The notes below the pieces were generated by a model that was not told the DNA's origin, did no database searches, and saw only the letters and a program-made list of their open reading frames with translations. From Lindgomyces ingoldianus (lineage: Eukaryota > Ascomycota > Dothideomycetes > Pleosporales > Lindgomycetaceae), in NCBI RefSeq assembly GCF_010093535.1, contig NW_022985193.1, positions 187,591-251,590 on the forward strand: 64,000 nucleotides of DNA, read 5' to 3'. The position numbers and the translations under genes were made by a program. Shown one piece after another: positions 35,136 to 45,452 of this stretch (positions are counted from its first letter, which is position 1; every line of letters begins with the position of its first letter).

Positions 35136-35425
35136 CTAAGTCACGAAGACTACCTTGCCTCTAGCATGCCCTCCTTCTAACCTTTCGAAAGCATCCTTCC
35201 ACTGTTCGAGACCAAAAACACTGTCGACGACCCTTTTACACTTGCCTAGCTCAATCAATCTCGCTATCTCTCTCAACTGCGTTCCATTACCCGTTACAAT
35301 GAACCATATTCCCTGAACTCCATCTGCTAAACCGTCCACCGGTTTCTTAGGGTTCGTTGGCTCGGCAACACTGATTACTTTCCCTCCTTTCTTAGCACAT
35401 TTCCATGCACCCTCTAGAGTCTTTT
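35136..35425 (-). pseudogene. Truncated zinc-type alcohol dehydrogenase/quinone oxidoreductase (MDR) relic
   Basis: About 95 codons of the C-terminal end of a medium-chain dehydrogenase are open on the minus strand and end in a normal stop. Recognisable pieces are TLEGAWKCAKKGGKVISVAE (end of the NADP-binding fold), then LIELGKCKRVVDSVFGLEQW and GGHARGKVVF, the typical MDR C-terminus. No catalytic domain or Rossmann glycine motif precedes it: the upstream frame stops at once and the DNA is unrelated. It is a 5'-truncated fragment, not a functional gene. Confidence 0.75.
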
Positions 35426-36649
35426 ATTTGTCAATCTACTAGCGATATGCAGATGATAAGGCGCAGAGAGAGCTAGCGAAAGCTACGAGAGCTGGAAGGG
35501 GTGTACCATAAAACCAATGGCCAAGAAGTGAGAGGTGCCTAACTTATGTGGCAGCTGAACTCCTCACTAGAACGAGGCTGATAGACGTTCTAAGGTTTAC
35601 GTATTGCAATCTGCCTTTCTCCGCCTCAACCCAAATTTTACACTAGCCACGTGTGATCACCATCTTCAAATTCATCTCACACTTGACGTCCTTCAACCAC
35701 CTTCATTATGAGTTCTTCGCCAGCACAAAATTCACCCTAGATCTGCCTAACTGCAGACATAATATGTCTACGAGATACTCCAACTAGTGGGCCTGTAACC
35801 CAGCAACAATCAATGCAGAACAAAAGCCAATGGAACGGGTATTCAATGGAGTCAAGAAGGATCTTCGAGTGATGGGCTATCAGCGACTCGGCATTTCCCA
35901 CCCACAAACAAAAGGACAAAGACAAAAGAAGCGTAATTTGGGTCGCGAGCCTTTCGCTTGCGACAATATCTTGTTACATCAACCCGGTTTCTTTCACTTC
36001 CTATTCGCGTTCTGAAGTCGCAACCACTAAGATGGAATCCACCACTATGGGTAAATAATTGCTAACAGAGATGTTAAGCATAGTTGCAAAGTTTCTAGCT
36101 CCTAAGAGCTACTACGACGATAGTTCTGAATCAGAATGTCTGGTCTGAATCGAACAAAGTTGCGCTTCGATACGTGAAGCTACACTTCCCAATGAAAGCG
36201 TTTCCAATTCTTAGACTCGTAACCTTGCAGATGGAGTGAGCATAGTTAAAACATTCATGGAAGTGCGAATCATGGCCCCCCCTTTAATCAATTCGAGCTA
36301 TTACGGCCACTTTTTAGAGTCTGCTCGGGGGAGCCTCGAAGCAATGATTCGTGTACCATGTATTCTAAAGTCTTAAGGAAGTGAAGAAGAAGGCTTGGCA
36401 ACATTTCTGCGGCGTTTTGTATCGAGCTGTGGGAAAGTTCACCCATTGTGATGTGGGGAATTTCCTGGGGTTTCTGAGAGCAACTGCGGCTTTTTCCGAA
36501 CATCTCCAGCGTGTTCGTTGAACTAGAGAAGCTGCTCGAACAAGTACCCTTTCGGATGGTCAATAATTAAAATCTAGAACAAGGAGACATTTACGTCCAG
36601 GTCCCAGAGGCGTTTTGGCTGTGAACATGGCCATGTTCTCAACAAAGCG

Positions 36650-37249
36650 GTGATTAGTTCACTCCATGCTTCGGTTATGAATTTATGGTGGATGAGACGA
36701 CGGCTGCGTGCTTACAATTTGGCATACAATAGCGAATACATATTTCCATCAAGGAACTGGAAAGCCCACTGGAACTCGAATATCTCAGGTTATCCCTCAG
36801 AAACAGCACTCAGTACTTCGCAACCTGGAGATGCTCTGACTGCGGTACCCAAACAATACTTCCATTTTTTGAAGTGGACCACGTCAGACTCTGCAACCCA
36901 TGAACTCTTTTCGAAAGCTGTCTGGATGAACCCATGCTCCGCAAGCGAAAGGCACTGCACTTCGGAACTATTCTTTCCAGAACTTTGGCCCGGCTCTTTA
37001 GATTCTGCGCAGCCAACAAAGATCAAGCTACATCTCGAAGATATCACGCTGCCAAAGAAGGTACAGTATCTCGGCAAGTCATACGTTCCTAGTGTCCGTA
37101 CTCAAAACTCATGGCTCTATGTCTTAGAGTCCCTCAGAAGATACTACCTAATCTACGCCTCGCTTAGAAAGCTCGAATTTTCTGGCATTATCTGTGAAAT
37201 CCTAGTTTCTAAGAAGATGAACAGAACATCAGGATTTGTGCACGAATAG
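36650..37249 (+). other. Uncertain open frame, 199 codons
   Basis: An intronless plus-strand frame with no family I recognise, no signal peptide and no clear membrane segment. A second plus frame over the same DNA reads a CSDCG...DHVRLC zinc-like pattern before a stop, so either frame could be the decayed remnant of a gene. It may be chance. Confidence 0.2.
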
Positions 37250-38043
37250 ATTTACAGAGGAGACGCGCTATTCTTCTCGAATGTTCCGCTGCGTTCCTTA
37301 AAGATATTCTAGCTCAGGAGATTCGCTATCGGTAAAGAGGTGATAAACATGGTCCTTCAATAATGCTCTGCCAATAAACTGGGGCTAGACTTGAACCATA
37401 TCACCCACATAACTAGCTATGACTGGAAAAACAATGCACTAAAAGACCCCAAGAACGGAGAAGAAATGAAGGAGAAAGGAGGGTAGTGGGATTTTCTGCT
37501 GCGATGGAGGGATAGGCATCTAGAGGTGGTGTCGAACAACTTGTTAGAGAGCGTAATCCTTGTGAAGCCGGTCTATCGACGGAGCTAGTGGTACAGATGA
37601 CTTGGAGAAAACAATTCATGAATGTAGAGGAAATGATTAGCCCTATGCTCTACCATGGAGAGGTACCGGTTCTGTTGTTTAAACTGATTGACAGAGAGTA
37701 TAAATCCGGGCATCCTTACGCAACTTTGGAACTATATATTAAGCAGGGGCTAATGGCGGCTCATGCTTTCAGGTATAGAGGTTTCTGGGTACGGCGAAGA
37801 GTATGCATTCATAAAATAGCGGATGAGAGCAGCCTTGCCTGAGGTGCCCCTGTCTCACCCTGGATGAGGCCAACCTTAGTCGCCCTCTTCACTAGCAGAA
37901 TCCTCTCCACTGCTATGACTCCTACGTAGTACAACTAATCTATATTCAGAGAAGATGCCCTCAAGGTAAAACTCTTTTGCAACAGCAACAGATCCAAGTG
38001 GCAACACAATCCATCGCGTCGGTACCATTTCCAAAAGCGGACT

Positions 38044-38073
38044 TAGCACCGCCCAACGGTTGTGGCGGTGCTA
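38044..38073. repeat. Perfect 10-bp inverted repeat (hairpin)
   Basis: TAGCACCGCC and GGCGGTGCTA are separated by a 10-nt spacer. The stem is GC-rich within AT-richer surroundings, about 600 bp upstream of the AAA ATPase. It could be an RNA hairpin or a protein-binding palindrome; no function is evident. Confidence 0.7.
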
Positions 38074-38198
38074 GGACTTAGCTATACCACCGTCATCAAA
38101 ATCGCAGCAACGGGCCAATATTAACATTCTGTCGAAGGCAATCCCCGATGCAGGTCTCTAAATTACAAGCCTTGCTCTCATTTTTCTTGCATATGCAG

Positions 38199-38480
38199 TT
38201 GTTTCACTTTGCTGATGTCCTCGCCACACAACCATGTTGCAGCCTAGATTTTGGGGGGAATTTAGAGTCCTAACGAGCAGGAAGGTGGTATAGTGGCTGG
38301 GTGGCTAGTTGTGATGCCTGATGGAAGAAATCCCATAAATATTGTTTCACTTTGTTGATGTCCTCGCCACACAGCCATGTTGCAGCCTGGATTTTGTGGG
38401 GAATTTGAGTCCTAGTGAGTATGAAGGCGGTACGGCGGCTAGCTGTTATGCCTGGTGGAAGGTATCTCATAAATATTGCA
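38199..38480. repeat. 143-bp direct tandem duplication, two diverged copies
   Basis: Copy 1 (38199-38341) and copy 2 (38342-38480) both begin TTGTTTCACTTTG and end near CATAAATATTG. They share blocks such as GATGTCCTCGCCACACA and CCATGTTGCAGCCT. The differences are mostly C/T or G/A transitions plus a few small indels. The repeat ends about 195 bp before the AAA ATPase ATG, so it sits in its promoter. Confidence 0.85.
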
Positions 38481-38673
38481 CCTCTTCTTCAAGACAAAGT
38501 CTTCAAGAGAAAGAATCAATCTAGCGCTGCCTTACCTTCATCACTTCTTCAATCCCTTGTGGGATAAAAATCTCCGTCTTTGTCCTCTTTAGACCAGTCG
38601 TATAGCAGCCCTTCCTTCCTTTCCCCCTCATTATTTTTACCTCACTTCAGTTTTAGACCTCCACTCATCCACC

Positions 38674-40650
38674 ATGGCTGTAAAAGACACAAATGGACAC
38701 GTTAGCAGTACTAGCGGAGTGAGCGGGTCTAACGGATGCGCCAAGGACCTGGCCTCTGAAGGCTTCCTTCCCTCATTTAAGCCCCTCTATCAAGGTCCAA
38801 AAGACAAGGACAAGAACTGGACTTGGCTAGATAAGGAGCCTGAAGACGTGGCTGAAGCTGCCGAAAACGAAGAGACCGCCCAACATGCGCTTATCACTCG
38901 CCTCCAGAAAGCGAACGACTCCAGGAAGAAATTCGAGATCCATTCCATTATCATCCAATCGCCGTGGCTGAAAGAAGCCTTGGGCGAAATTCTAAAGAAT
39001 TACCCCGGAGTATGTTGCCAGCTGAAGCGATTGGTCTTCGAAGCCCCATTCGAACCTTTCGTGCACCGCTGGTCTGAGTTTCAGGAATTCAGGAGGAGGA
39101 AAGATATTGATGTAATGACTGCAGAGCACCTTGAACTACTTCATGATGTGCTTAAGGAGGAGTTGAAAGAGGTCATCAAAACATTGGAAGACTATGTCGT
39201 TCATGGCGTTACTACATGGGAGCATGTCTGGACTATTTTCCAGCCTGGACAAGTAATCTACTCGGACTCTCTGCACGGCGCCCCTAGTGCCTTGCGGCTT
39301 CGAAGTGGCAAATATGTTAAGCTCCAGTGTGGCCAAGCATACCAGCTCACCGCAGAAACCATCGACTGGACAGGGAATCACTTCGGCCGCAGTATCGAAA
39401 GGATCAATATCTTCGAGTTCCTCGGTACCACGCGAATTTTGGGCCTTGCCGCTTTCCCGATGTCGTTTCATCCCTTTAAAGCGAAAGCGAAAGACATCCT
39501 CATCAATCGAGGAAGAAAGTTCGAGGACCTTGCTGGATGCCATTACAAGGAGTACAAGGGCTTCGCGGTGACGTGGGATAAAGATGGGAATGAGGTCTTG
39601 ACAAGTGTTTCTGGTCGTATTATTGTTGATTCAGATACTTTCCGGCGCTTTTCTCCTCGTTATGTTCCTTACATCGAGCCCTTAGAAGCCAAGGAAGGCG
39701 CCCCAGAACCAGAATGCGCTGCGAAATCTTTCAACGTCGACAATCAAAGCGACGACGAATATGTGTTCGGGAAGCAGCAAGAGAAGAAGCGTCTGCATCT
39801 TACAGAGGAGCATCAACTCATCTGCTGCCCTCGAGTTCGTGGTTACTCGCTCAAGAAAAAGCAGTGGCTCCTGTTTTACCTTGATTTGATCAAGGATATC
39901 AAATTTAACGACAACGCGTTTGAGTCTCTGGTGCTTCCTGAGGACCAGAAAGAACTGATCCTGTCCTTTGCCGAATCTCAAGCTATGAATCGTAGCAATT
40001 TCGACGATGTCATTTCCGGAAAGGGGCGTGGCCACATTACCCTGCTCAGTGGCCCTCCGGGAGTTGGAAAAACGTTGACCGCGGAATCAGTCGCGGAACA
40101 CATGCACGCTCCACTTTATATGATGTCTGCTGGCGATTTGGGGATCAACCCAGACCAGGTTGAAACCAAGCTCACTAACATATTGGAGATGATTGCAAAA
40201 TGGAACGCGGTGCTATTGCTTGACGAGTGCGATGTGTTCCTTGAGGAGCGGTCGGCGCATGATCTTGAAAGGAACAAACTCGTCTCAATCTTTCTGCGAG
40301 TCCTGGAATACTACGAAGGGATTCTCTTTCTAACCACCAATCGTGTCGATAATATTGACGCTGCATTCCAGTCACGCATTCACGTCTCAATGTCTTATCC
40401 AGACCTCAACAACGAATCTCGCCGACATATCTGGGAGAATTTCCTACAGCTATTGGATCGCCCAGAGGACTTCAGCGGAAAGGACGTCGATGAGTTGGCT
40501 AAAGTGCAGTTGAATGGCCGGCAGATAAAAAATGTGCTCAAATCTGCAAGTCTGCTGAGCACACGAAAAAATGAGCCATTGACGAGGAAATACGTGGACA
40601 TGGTTCTTGCCATTGAGCGAAGGCGTCCGGGGGTGGCACCGGGTTTCTAA
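38674..40650 (+). CDS. AAA-family ATPase with DUF7025-type N-terminal region
   Basis: Intronless, 658 aa. A single AAA module is complete: Walker A GPPGVGKT (460-467), Walker B LLLDECD (514-520), sensor-like LTTNR and a SRIHVSMSY segment before the lid. The preceding part (about 80-330) resembles the fungal DUF7025 region found in front of many AAA proteins, including FEFLGTTRILGLAAFP and ILINRGRKFEDLAG. This family is greatly expanded in filamentous ascomycetes and its members are accessory; the substrate is unknown. The gene stands alone in a gene-poor region next to a broken STAND gene. The surrounding 143-bp duplication lies in its promoter. Codon use looks ordinary for the window. Confidence 0.93.
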   Translation: MAVKDTNGHVSSTSGVSGSNGCAKDLASEGFLPSFKPLYQGPKDKDKNWTWLDKEPEDVAEAAENEETAQHALITRLQKANDSRKKFEIHSIIIQSPWLKEALGEILKNYPGVCCQLKRLVFEAPFEPFVHRWSEFQEFRRRKDIDVMTAEHLELLHDVLKEELKEVIKTLEDYVVHGVTTWEHVWTIFQPGQVIYSDSLHGAPSALRLRSGKYVKLQCGQAYQLTAETIDWTGNHFGRSIERINIFEFLGTTRILGLAAFPMSFHPFKAKAKDILINRGRKFEDLAGCHYKEYKGFAVTWDKDGNEVLTSVSGRIIVDSDTFRRFSPRYVPYIEPLEAKEGAPEPECAAKSFNVDNQSDDEYVFGKQQEKKRLHLTEEHQLICCPRVRGYSLKKKQWLLFYLDLIKDIKFNDNAFESLVLPEDQKELILSFAESQAMNRSNFDDVISGKGRGHITLLSGPPGVGKTLTAESVAEHMHAPLYMMSAGDLGINPDQVETKLTNILEMIAKWNAVLLLDECDVFLEERSAHDLERNKLVSIFLRVLEYYEGILFLTTNRVDNIDAAFQSRIHVSMSYPDLNNESRRHIWENFLQLLDRPEDFSGKDVDELAKVQLNGRQIKNVLKSASLLSTRKNEPLTRKYVDMVLAIERRRPGVAPGF

Positions 40651-41239
40651 ATTTCAGAACGATAATAGCTAGCCCTCTGAAGGAATGTGTAGCGCTTAGT
40701 CGGAGGGATTTTCAATCCCTCTGACATTCTAAGTTGTTCTCATTAGATGATGTCGCTTTGGTGGGGAGTTGTTCCGCATGCGGAGACATACTTGCGTCGC
40801 TAGAGTCTGACAGAATGAAGTCAGCCTCTACAGGGCGTATCATTTCGAAAGGGCCATGTTCTCCAACAATGCATTATTCTTTCTTCTCTTTAGTACAACT
40901 CCACTTTGAGAGAGTTCCATGTTTTCCATTTTTGTCTCTCAGCCTCAGCCTCGACCGTGAGGAGCTCTCGTATCCTTCATTATCCCACAGCAATAAACTG
41001 CTCCTCAATTGGGGAGCTTGGGTCTCTTATGAAAGCTTGGCGTCTCCTTTGTATAAGCCCCTAAACCATTCCGACACCACTGTATATTCAGTGTGTGAAT
41101 GCAGTAGTGGAATTACACCAGCATGGTTAATGGCACTTAATGAAAGCGTTGTGTTTACGTCGAACCTATCATTATTCTAAACAGAGTTAGTCGAGGTTTA
41201 GTCTACCTTCGGAACAGAATACATCGAGCGACCCCCAAA
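40651..41239. other. Intergenic region
   Basis: About 590 bp between the AAA ATPase and the end of the NACHT relic. No feature seen; short open frames lack domains. Confidence 0.45.
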
Positions 41240-42960
41240 CTGTAACCACTCTCGTTTTCCCAATCATTTATGGGATAGTCTATTGGCTGGATCCCTATAT
41301 GGATAACGTTCTCGATATTTCTCAATTCGCCTGGATCCGCATGACGAAGTTTGAAAATGAACCAAATCGGCACAAGCCTCTAGAGTGATGTTGATGTCGA
41401 AAAGGTCGCCCGCTTTCTGAGATGTGCCTCCGATCTCGATCGGAAGAGTCTGTGTAAACTCGGAGGTAGTCAGAGGATGCTTTATATACGCAAGCCAACA
41501 TACGGCATGAATCCCAAGAGCTGCTTCTGACTGGGACTGCCGTTTGATTTGTTGTGCAGTGCTATGATGTGATAAATATCAGCAAGCTTCACCGATAACC
41601 GTCCAAGGATTAATCGTGTCTGGCCGTGACTTGCTCGATCTAAAGCCGAGCTAGTAGGAACATCCCAGAAGCTTCGTAAATGATTGTATGTACAACAACC
41701 TCTTTTAGGTTTACCTCTTTTGCGATGAAATCTTTTAATCTTCTCGAACCCGATACTTTTGTTTCGAGAAACATCCTTAGATAAGTGTCGGTAGCTTCGA
41801 TAGTAATCTCGCGATGCTTCCCAAAGTATGATTCTGCTCCGGTATGTGACCTATTTAGTGCGCAGCATTCTTGAGCCTTGTGACAGGGTGGACCGAGCGC
41901 ATCATAGTTCAAATCGAATGTCTTTGCTTTGGGTGTCGACATCCGGAATTTCGTCGACAATGTCAAGGATGGTGAACGGGCTATGTATCTTCAAGAATCA
42001 TTTTGTGGGTAGCTCTAGAGGCTCCGAGAAAGCTAAGGGAAGGATGCTATCAGGTGTAGCGGTTGTTGCATGCTCTTTGTACTTTGATAAGGCTATCTCT
42101 AGCATGTAATGGCTCTGCGATGCAGCCTGCTGAGTGATAGAAAGCCAAGACGGCCTTGCGGAGAATGGTTGTTGTAGCGTGCATACACGTACGTTACAAG
42201 TTTGCTATTCACCTTGGACGGGGGATGGAGAGAATCAACGACAAACGATGTCACAAACATTTTGCCAGGAATAGGTACGAGAACACCATAATACTAGGTC
42301 AATTAGTCGATTCCTCCCTTACAGGGATTATTTGTGTTTGAGGGGCCATGCTCCTGTCCACGTTGGTGAAGCTGCGATAGTTGTCGGTGTTTCGCTTGAA
42401 ACGAGAGGGAAGAAAGCCAGACAAGTATTCTTTGATGTTCTTCTTAGTCTCCATGGCGTAGTTGATGATCATTTTGGCCTAAAAGGCATAGTCAGTCTGA
42501 ACTTGTTACGGTCCAGTAAACGGTTGTTTGCTATTTAGAGTGACCTTCAATTCATCGATGCTTCTTTATATGGCCGTTAACTCTCCAGAAATGTCCGGGA
42601 AAGTCTGCACGACAGCAAGGATATCTGATAACTGTTTGAGCGGCGATTCCATTTTAGCGACAAGGTCCGAAATAGCGCCGTGAGGACTCTTCGTTTCCCT
42701 AAGTTTCTGAGCCTGCTCTTGTAGAGAACTGGTTACTTCCCAAGAAGAGTTTGATAACAAGTAACAGCTTTTAATAGTCAGGATAAAATGGAACACCTGA
42801 GTATGTCGATGTTCTTGATAGTCTCTCGATGTTCTTATTCAGTGGCATATAACACTTGTGCGGGATCCTTTTGATCCTATTGGTTTGCACGGATGTGCTC
42901 TGGAGCTTTTGGAGAAGCTCCTGAAGATTGCTGATACACCTTGCATTAGTTCTAACAAAA
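41240..42960 (-). pseudogene. Degraded NACHT-type STAND (NLR-like) gene
   Basis: Read on the minus strand, pieces of a fungal NACHT/ankyrin STAND protein appear in the right order but in shifting frames with stops. Near 42700 there is the helical linker (SSLQEQAQKL...LKQLSDILAVVQ); near 42440 ILVWLSSLSFQAKHRQLSQ; near 42280-42190 a Walker A remnant VLVPIPGK followed by SFVVDSLH and YVYARYNNHSPQ; near 41960 the Walker B PFTILDIVDE; then ITIEATDTYLRMFLE and ASGMFLLARL; and near 41480-41350 the winged-helix-like HPLTTSEFTQTLPIEIG and ACADLV. At least four frame breaks separate these. No ankyrin repeats were found downstream. The gene cannot make the full protein. Confidence 0.8.
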
Positions 42961-43363
42961 GCATTGCTGAAATTTAAGCTTAGAGGTTGGCATGAAGAAA
43001 CTCTTTTGGCCGCTTTAAGATGGCGGCAAAGGCGTTCAGCTCCCAATTGAAGTTGTACAACTGCGCAGCCCTGGAACCTTCTGCAAATGTATTAAGTTGG
43101 ATGAGCTGTATTGCGAGATATAGCAGGCCTGCGACATTAGCAGATGATGAAGGTTCTTTATTTGTCGCAAATACCCTCGAAGGATTTCTTTCAGTTGGTG
43201 ATGTCTACGGGGACGAGTCGGAAGACCGTATTTCGATCTGGCAGGTGGTGGCTGAGCAGCTGAAGTATGCCAAGAGCTCACATCCGTCGGCCACAATATC
43301 TGGCCTGCGGAAGCTACTGGACCTTCTTTTTTGACTCCACGATAAACTCGGCTGTGGCTTAGG
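42961..43363. other. Region between NACHT relic and STAND-N gene
   Basis: About 400 bp, head to head between the relic and the intact plus-strand gene. It presumably carries the promoter of the latter. Nothing specific recognised. Confidence 0.4.
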
Positions 43364-45452
43364 ATGTCAGGTCTCGAAGTTGTCGCAAGCATCGCCGGGG
43401 TTGCTGGCGCTGCGATCAAGCTCTCTGTGACGCTAAACGACGTGGCCGATGACCTTGGATCTGCAGGTAGAGATGTGCGGTACATTAGTAACGAAATGGC
43501 GTCTTTCTCGCAGGTGAGCAATGGAACGACGAGTTATGTTTTTTGCTGCCAAGAATCAATGTTGGAACCCCTGAATGACATTGGAGGGTTCTGACAGCTC
43601 CAAGTGAGAGATGAACTGACAGCCTTGGCAGGTCTTGCGATTGGTTCACTCTTCCCTCGAAGATAGTCAGAAGGTCGCCGGGTCCACAGTTATTCGAAGT
43701 GCTCTTGAAACGCTTCCGCAACTTCTGGAGCAATGCGGACTCGTTTACCTAGAGGCAAATGGTTTGATGACTTCATTGAAGCCTTCCACTGGCAGGGATT
43801 CTTCACTGCCGTTCATGAAGCGGGTTCGGTTCATATTCCAGAAGAGCAGGATTAATGTTCTGAGAAGTCTGCTCGATTCCTCAAAGAGCACATTGAACCT
43901 GTTATTGGTGACGTTGAATATTGAAATGGCTAAGACCAGATCACCCAACAGGGAACTTATGTATGCAATGTTTACCGGAAATAAGTCCACCTGCTCACAT
44001 TGACGCAGGGACCAACTCCAATCAGAGCGCAAGGCCTTTATACGAGTTGTGGCATCTCAGAGTAAAGCTTTAGATGAAGCCCTGAAGGAAGTCGACAAAG
44101 CAAAGAAGGAGGCATCAAAACTGAAAAGCAAGGTCGATAAAGAGAAGCAGAGAGAGAAAGAGAAGGAGCAGGAAAGAATACCAGAACAAAAGCCAGGGTT
44201 CGAGCCACAATCTCTGGGAATGCTTCCATCTCCTTCTGTAACCTCGCTCGCGTATACACCGCCGCAGATTGATAAAGCCCCACAAAACTCCATCGTTAAG
44301 TTGGCGTTGAGTCTTGAGGCTCCCGGACCGAAATATACCGGAACGCCCGCCCAGCCTACACATCCTGACACGGATCCCTACGGGCAACGATCGTGTTTCT
44401 GTTCACCGCCAACACCCCCCTACCCAAGTTCATCACCACCCCCACCACCGACTTTCAACGCAGCGAACGACAGACCGAAATCCGATCCCAATCGGCTAAA
44501 CGCAAAGCGAGTCTTCTCAGACCCAGGACCTCCGAAGACTGCGGCATCAGCTAACGAGACGCTTCATCCTGGAGGAGCAAATCGAGAGAGATCGAGGTCT
44601 CCCTACGGATTCTCGAGAGTGCCAAGGGACGAGCCTCCGAAGGTGGAGCGTAGTCGGGCTCCACCTCCATCTCATAGTCCTTCGAACACAGCGCAGGATG
44701 AGACTCCATCGACACCAGAGGCTGAGAGGAAGAGGGCACCCTATACCTTTCAATCATCACCAAAGCCTGAAGCGAATGATACACTATCTCCTGAAGGAGA
44801 AAGGGGTCGAAAGCCCTATACATACAAGGCATATAGACCACCCGGCAGTCAGCCTGAAGCCTCAGCATCACTGGACCCCTCTCCTGGTGAGCGACAGCGT
44901 ATGCCTTACGGGGGGGCTACCCAGTTTCCCGCATCAGACCCAAACCCACCTTACACAAGCCAACAGCATCCACCGTATAGCAACTCGTCACCGCGGCCCC
45001 CACCATCCTCACCAAGTACTAACGGACCCCCGCCAAGGCCCAAAGTTCCTCCACCACCACCGCCCTGCCATGGTACAACCTACGTCGCTCTTACTCCATA
45101 CACCAGCCACGAAGTCGGACACCTGACACTCGCCCCCTTCGATATCCTTGTAGACGTTGTTTCCTACATCCCCGATGATGAGACTCTCCCTTACCCAACA
45201 GCGTTTGACGCGACCCCAATGCATTACTGGCAGGCCTCTTTACATAATCGACGAGGTCCACGGGGTTTGTTCCCGCATAGTATTGTGTGCCGGATTGAGG
45301 ATGATAGATTGGCAGAGAAGGTAAAGGAGTGCTGGTTTGCTAATGGTGTGCACCTAATTGCGGATATGGCTGGACGGGTCTGGGTTGGACCAGAATGGAC
45401 GTTTGTAGAGCCACTGAGGAGAAGGAGTAAATGGTGGGCTGAGGAGTTTTGA
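43364..45452 (+). CDS. Fungal STAND N-terminal domain protein with coiled coil, ERxRxPY repeats and SH3-like C-terminus
   Basis: Three exons: 43364-43513, 43632-43960, 44009-45452; 640 aa. The first 160 residues (MSGLEVVASIAGVAGAAIKL, then DVADDLGSAGRDVRYISNEM) match the fungal N-terminal domain found in front of NACHT or NB-ARC modules. Instead of an NTPase there follows a charged coiled coil (LDEALKEVDKAKKEASKLKSK), a Pro-rich disordered stretch with four degenerate ERxRxPY repeats (44575-44925), and a C-terminal segment (about 45079-45300): ALTPYTS, FDILVDVVS, HYWQASL and GLFPHSIV, the layout of an SH3 domain. Splice joins are in frame and restore ATG across intron 2. It may be an adaptor of an NLR-like pathway; that is inference. 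Confidence 0.8.

Larger units (their letters stand above)
35426..38673. other. Long gene-poor region upstream of the AAA ATPase
   Basis: About 3.25 kb. It contains the uncertain open frame at 36650-37249, a perfect 10-bp hairpin at 38044-38073, and a 143-bp tandem duplication at 38199-38480. The remaining sequence shows only short frames without recognisable domains. Confidence 0.5.

Noticed and set aside
37381..37430. Antisense tRNA-like string with GGTTCAAGTCTAGCCCCA
   Set aside because: The putative T-stem does not pair and no anticodon arm or 5' acceptor is found.
43036..43521. Minus-strand 161-codon frame as the N-terminus of the NACHT relic
   Set aside because: Over the first exon of the plus-strand STAND-N gene it is simply antisense, and its sequence has no STAND features.
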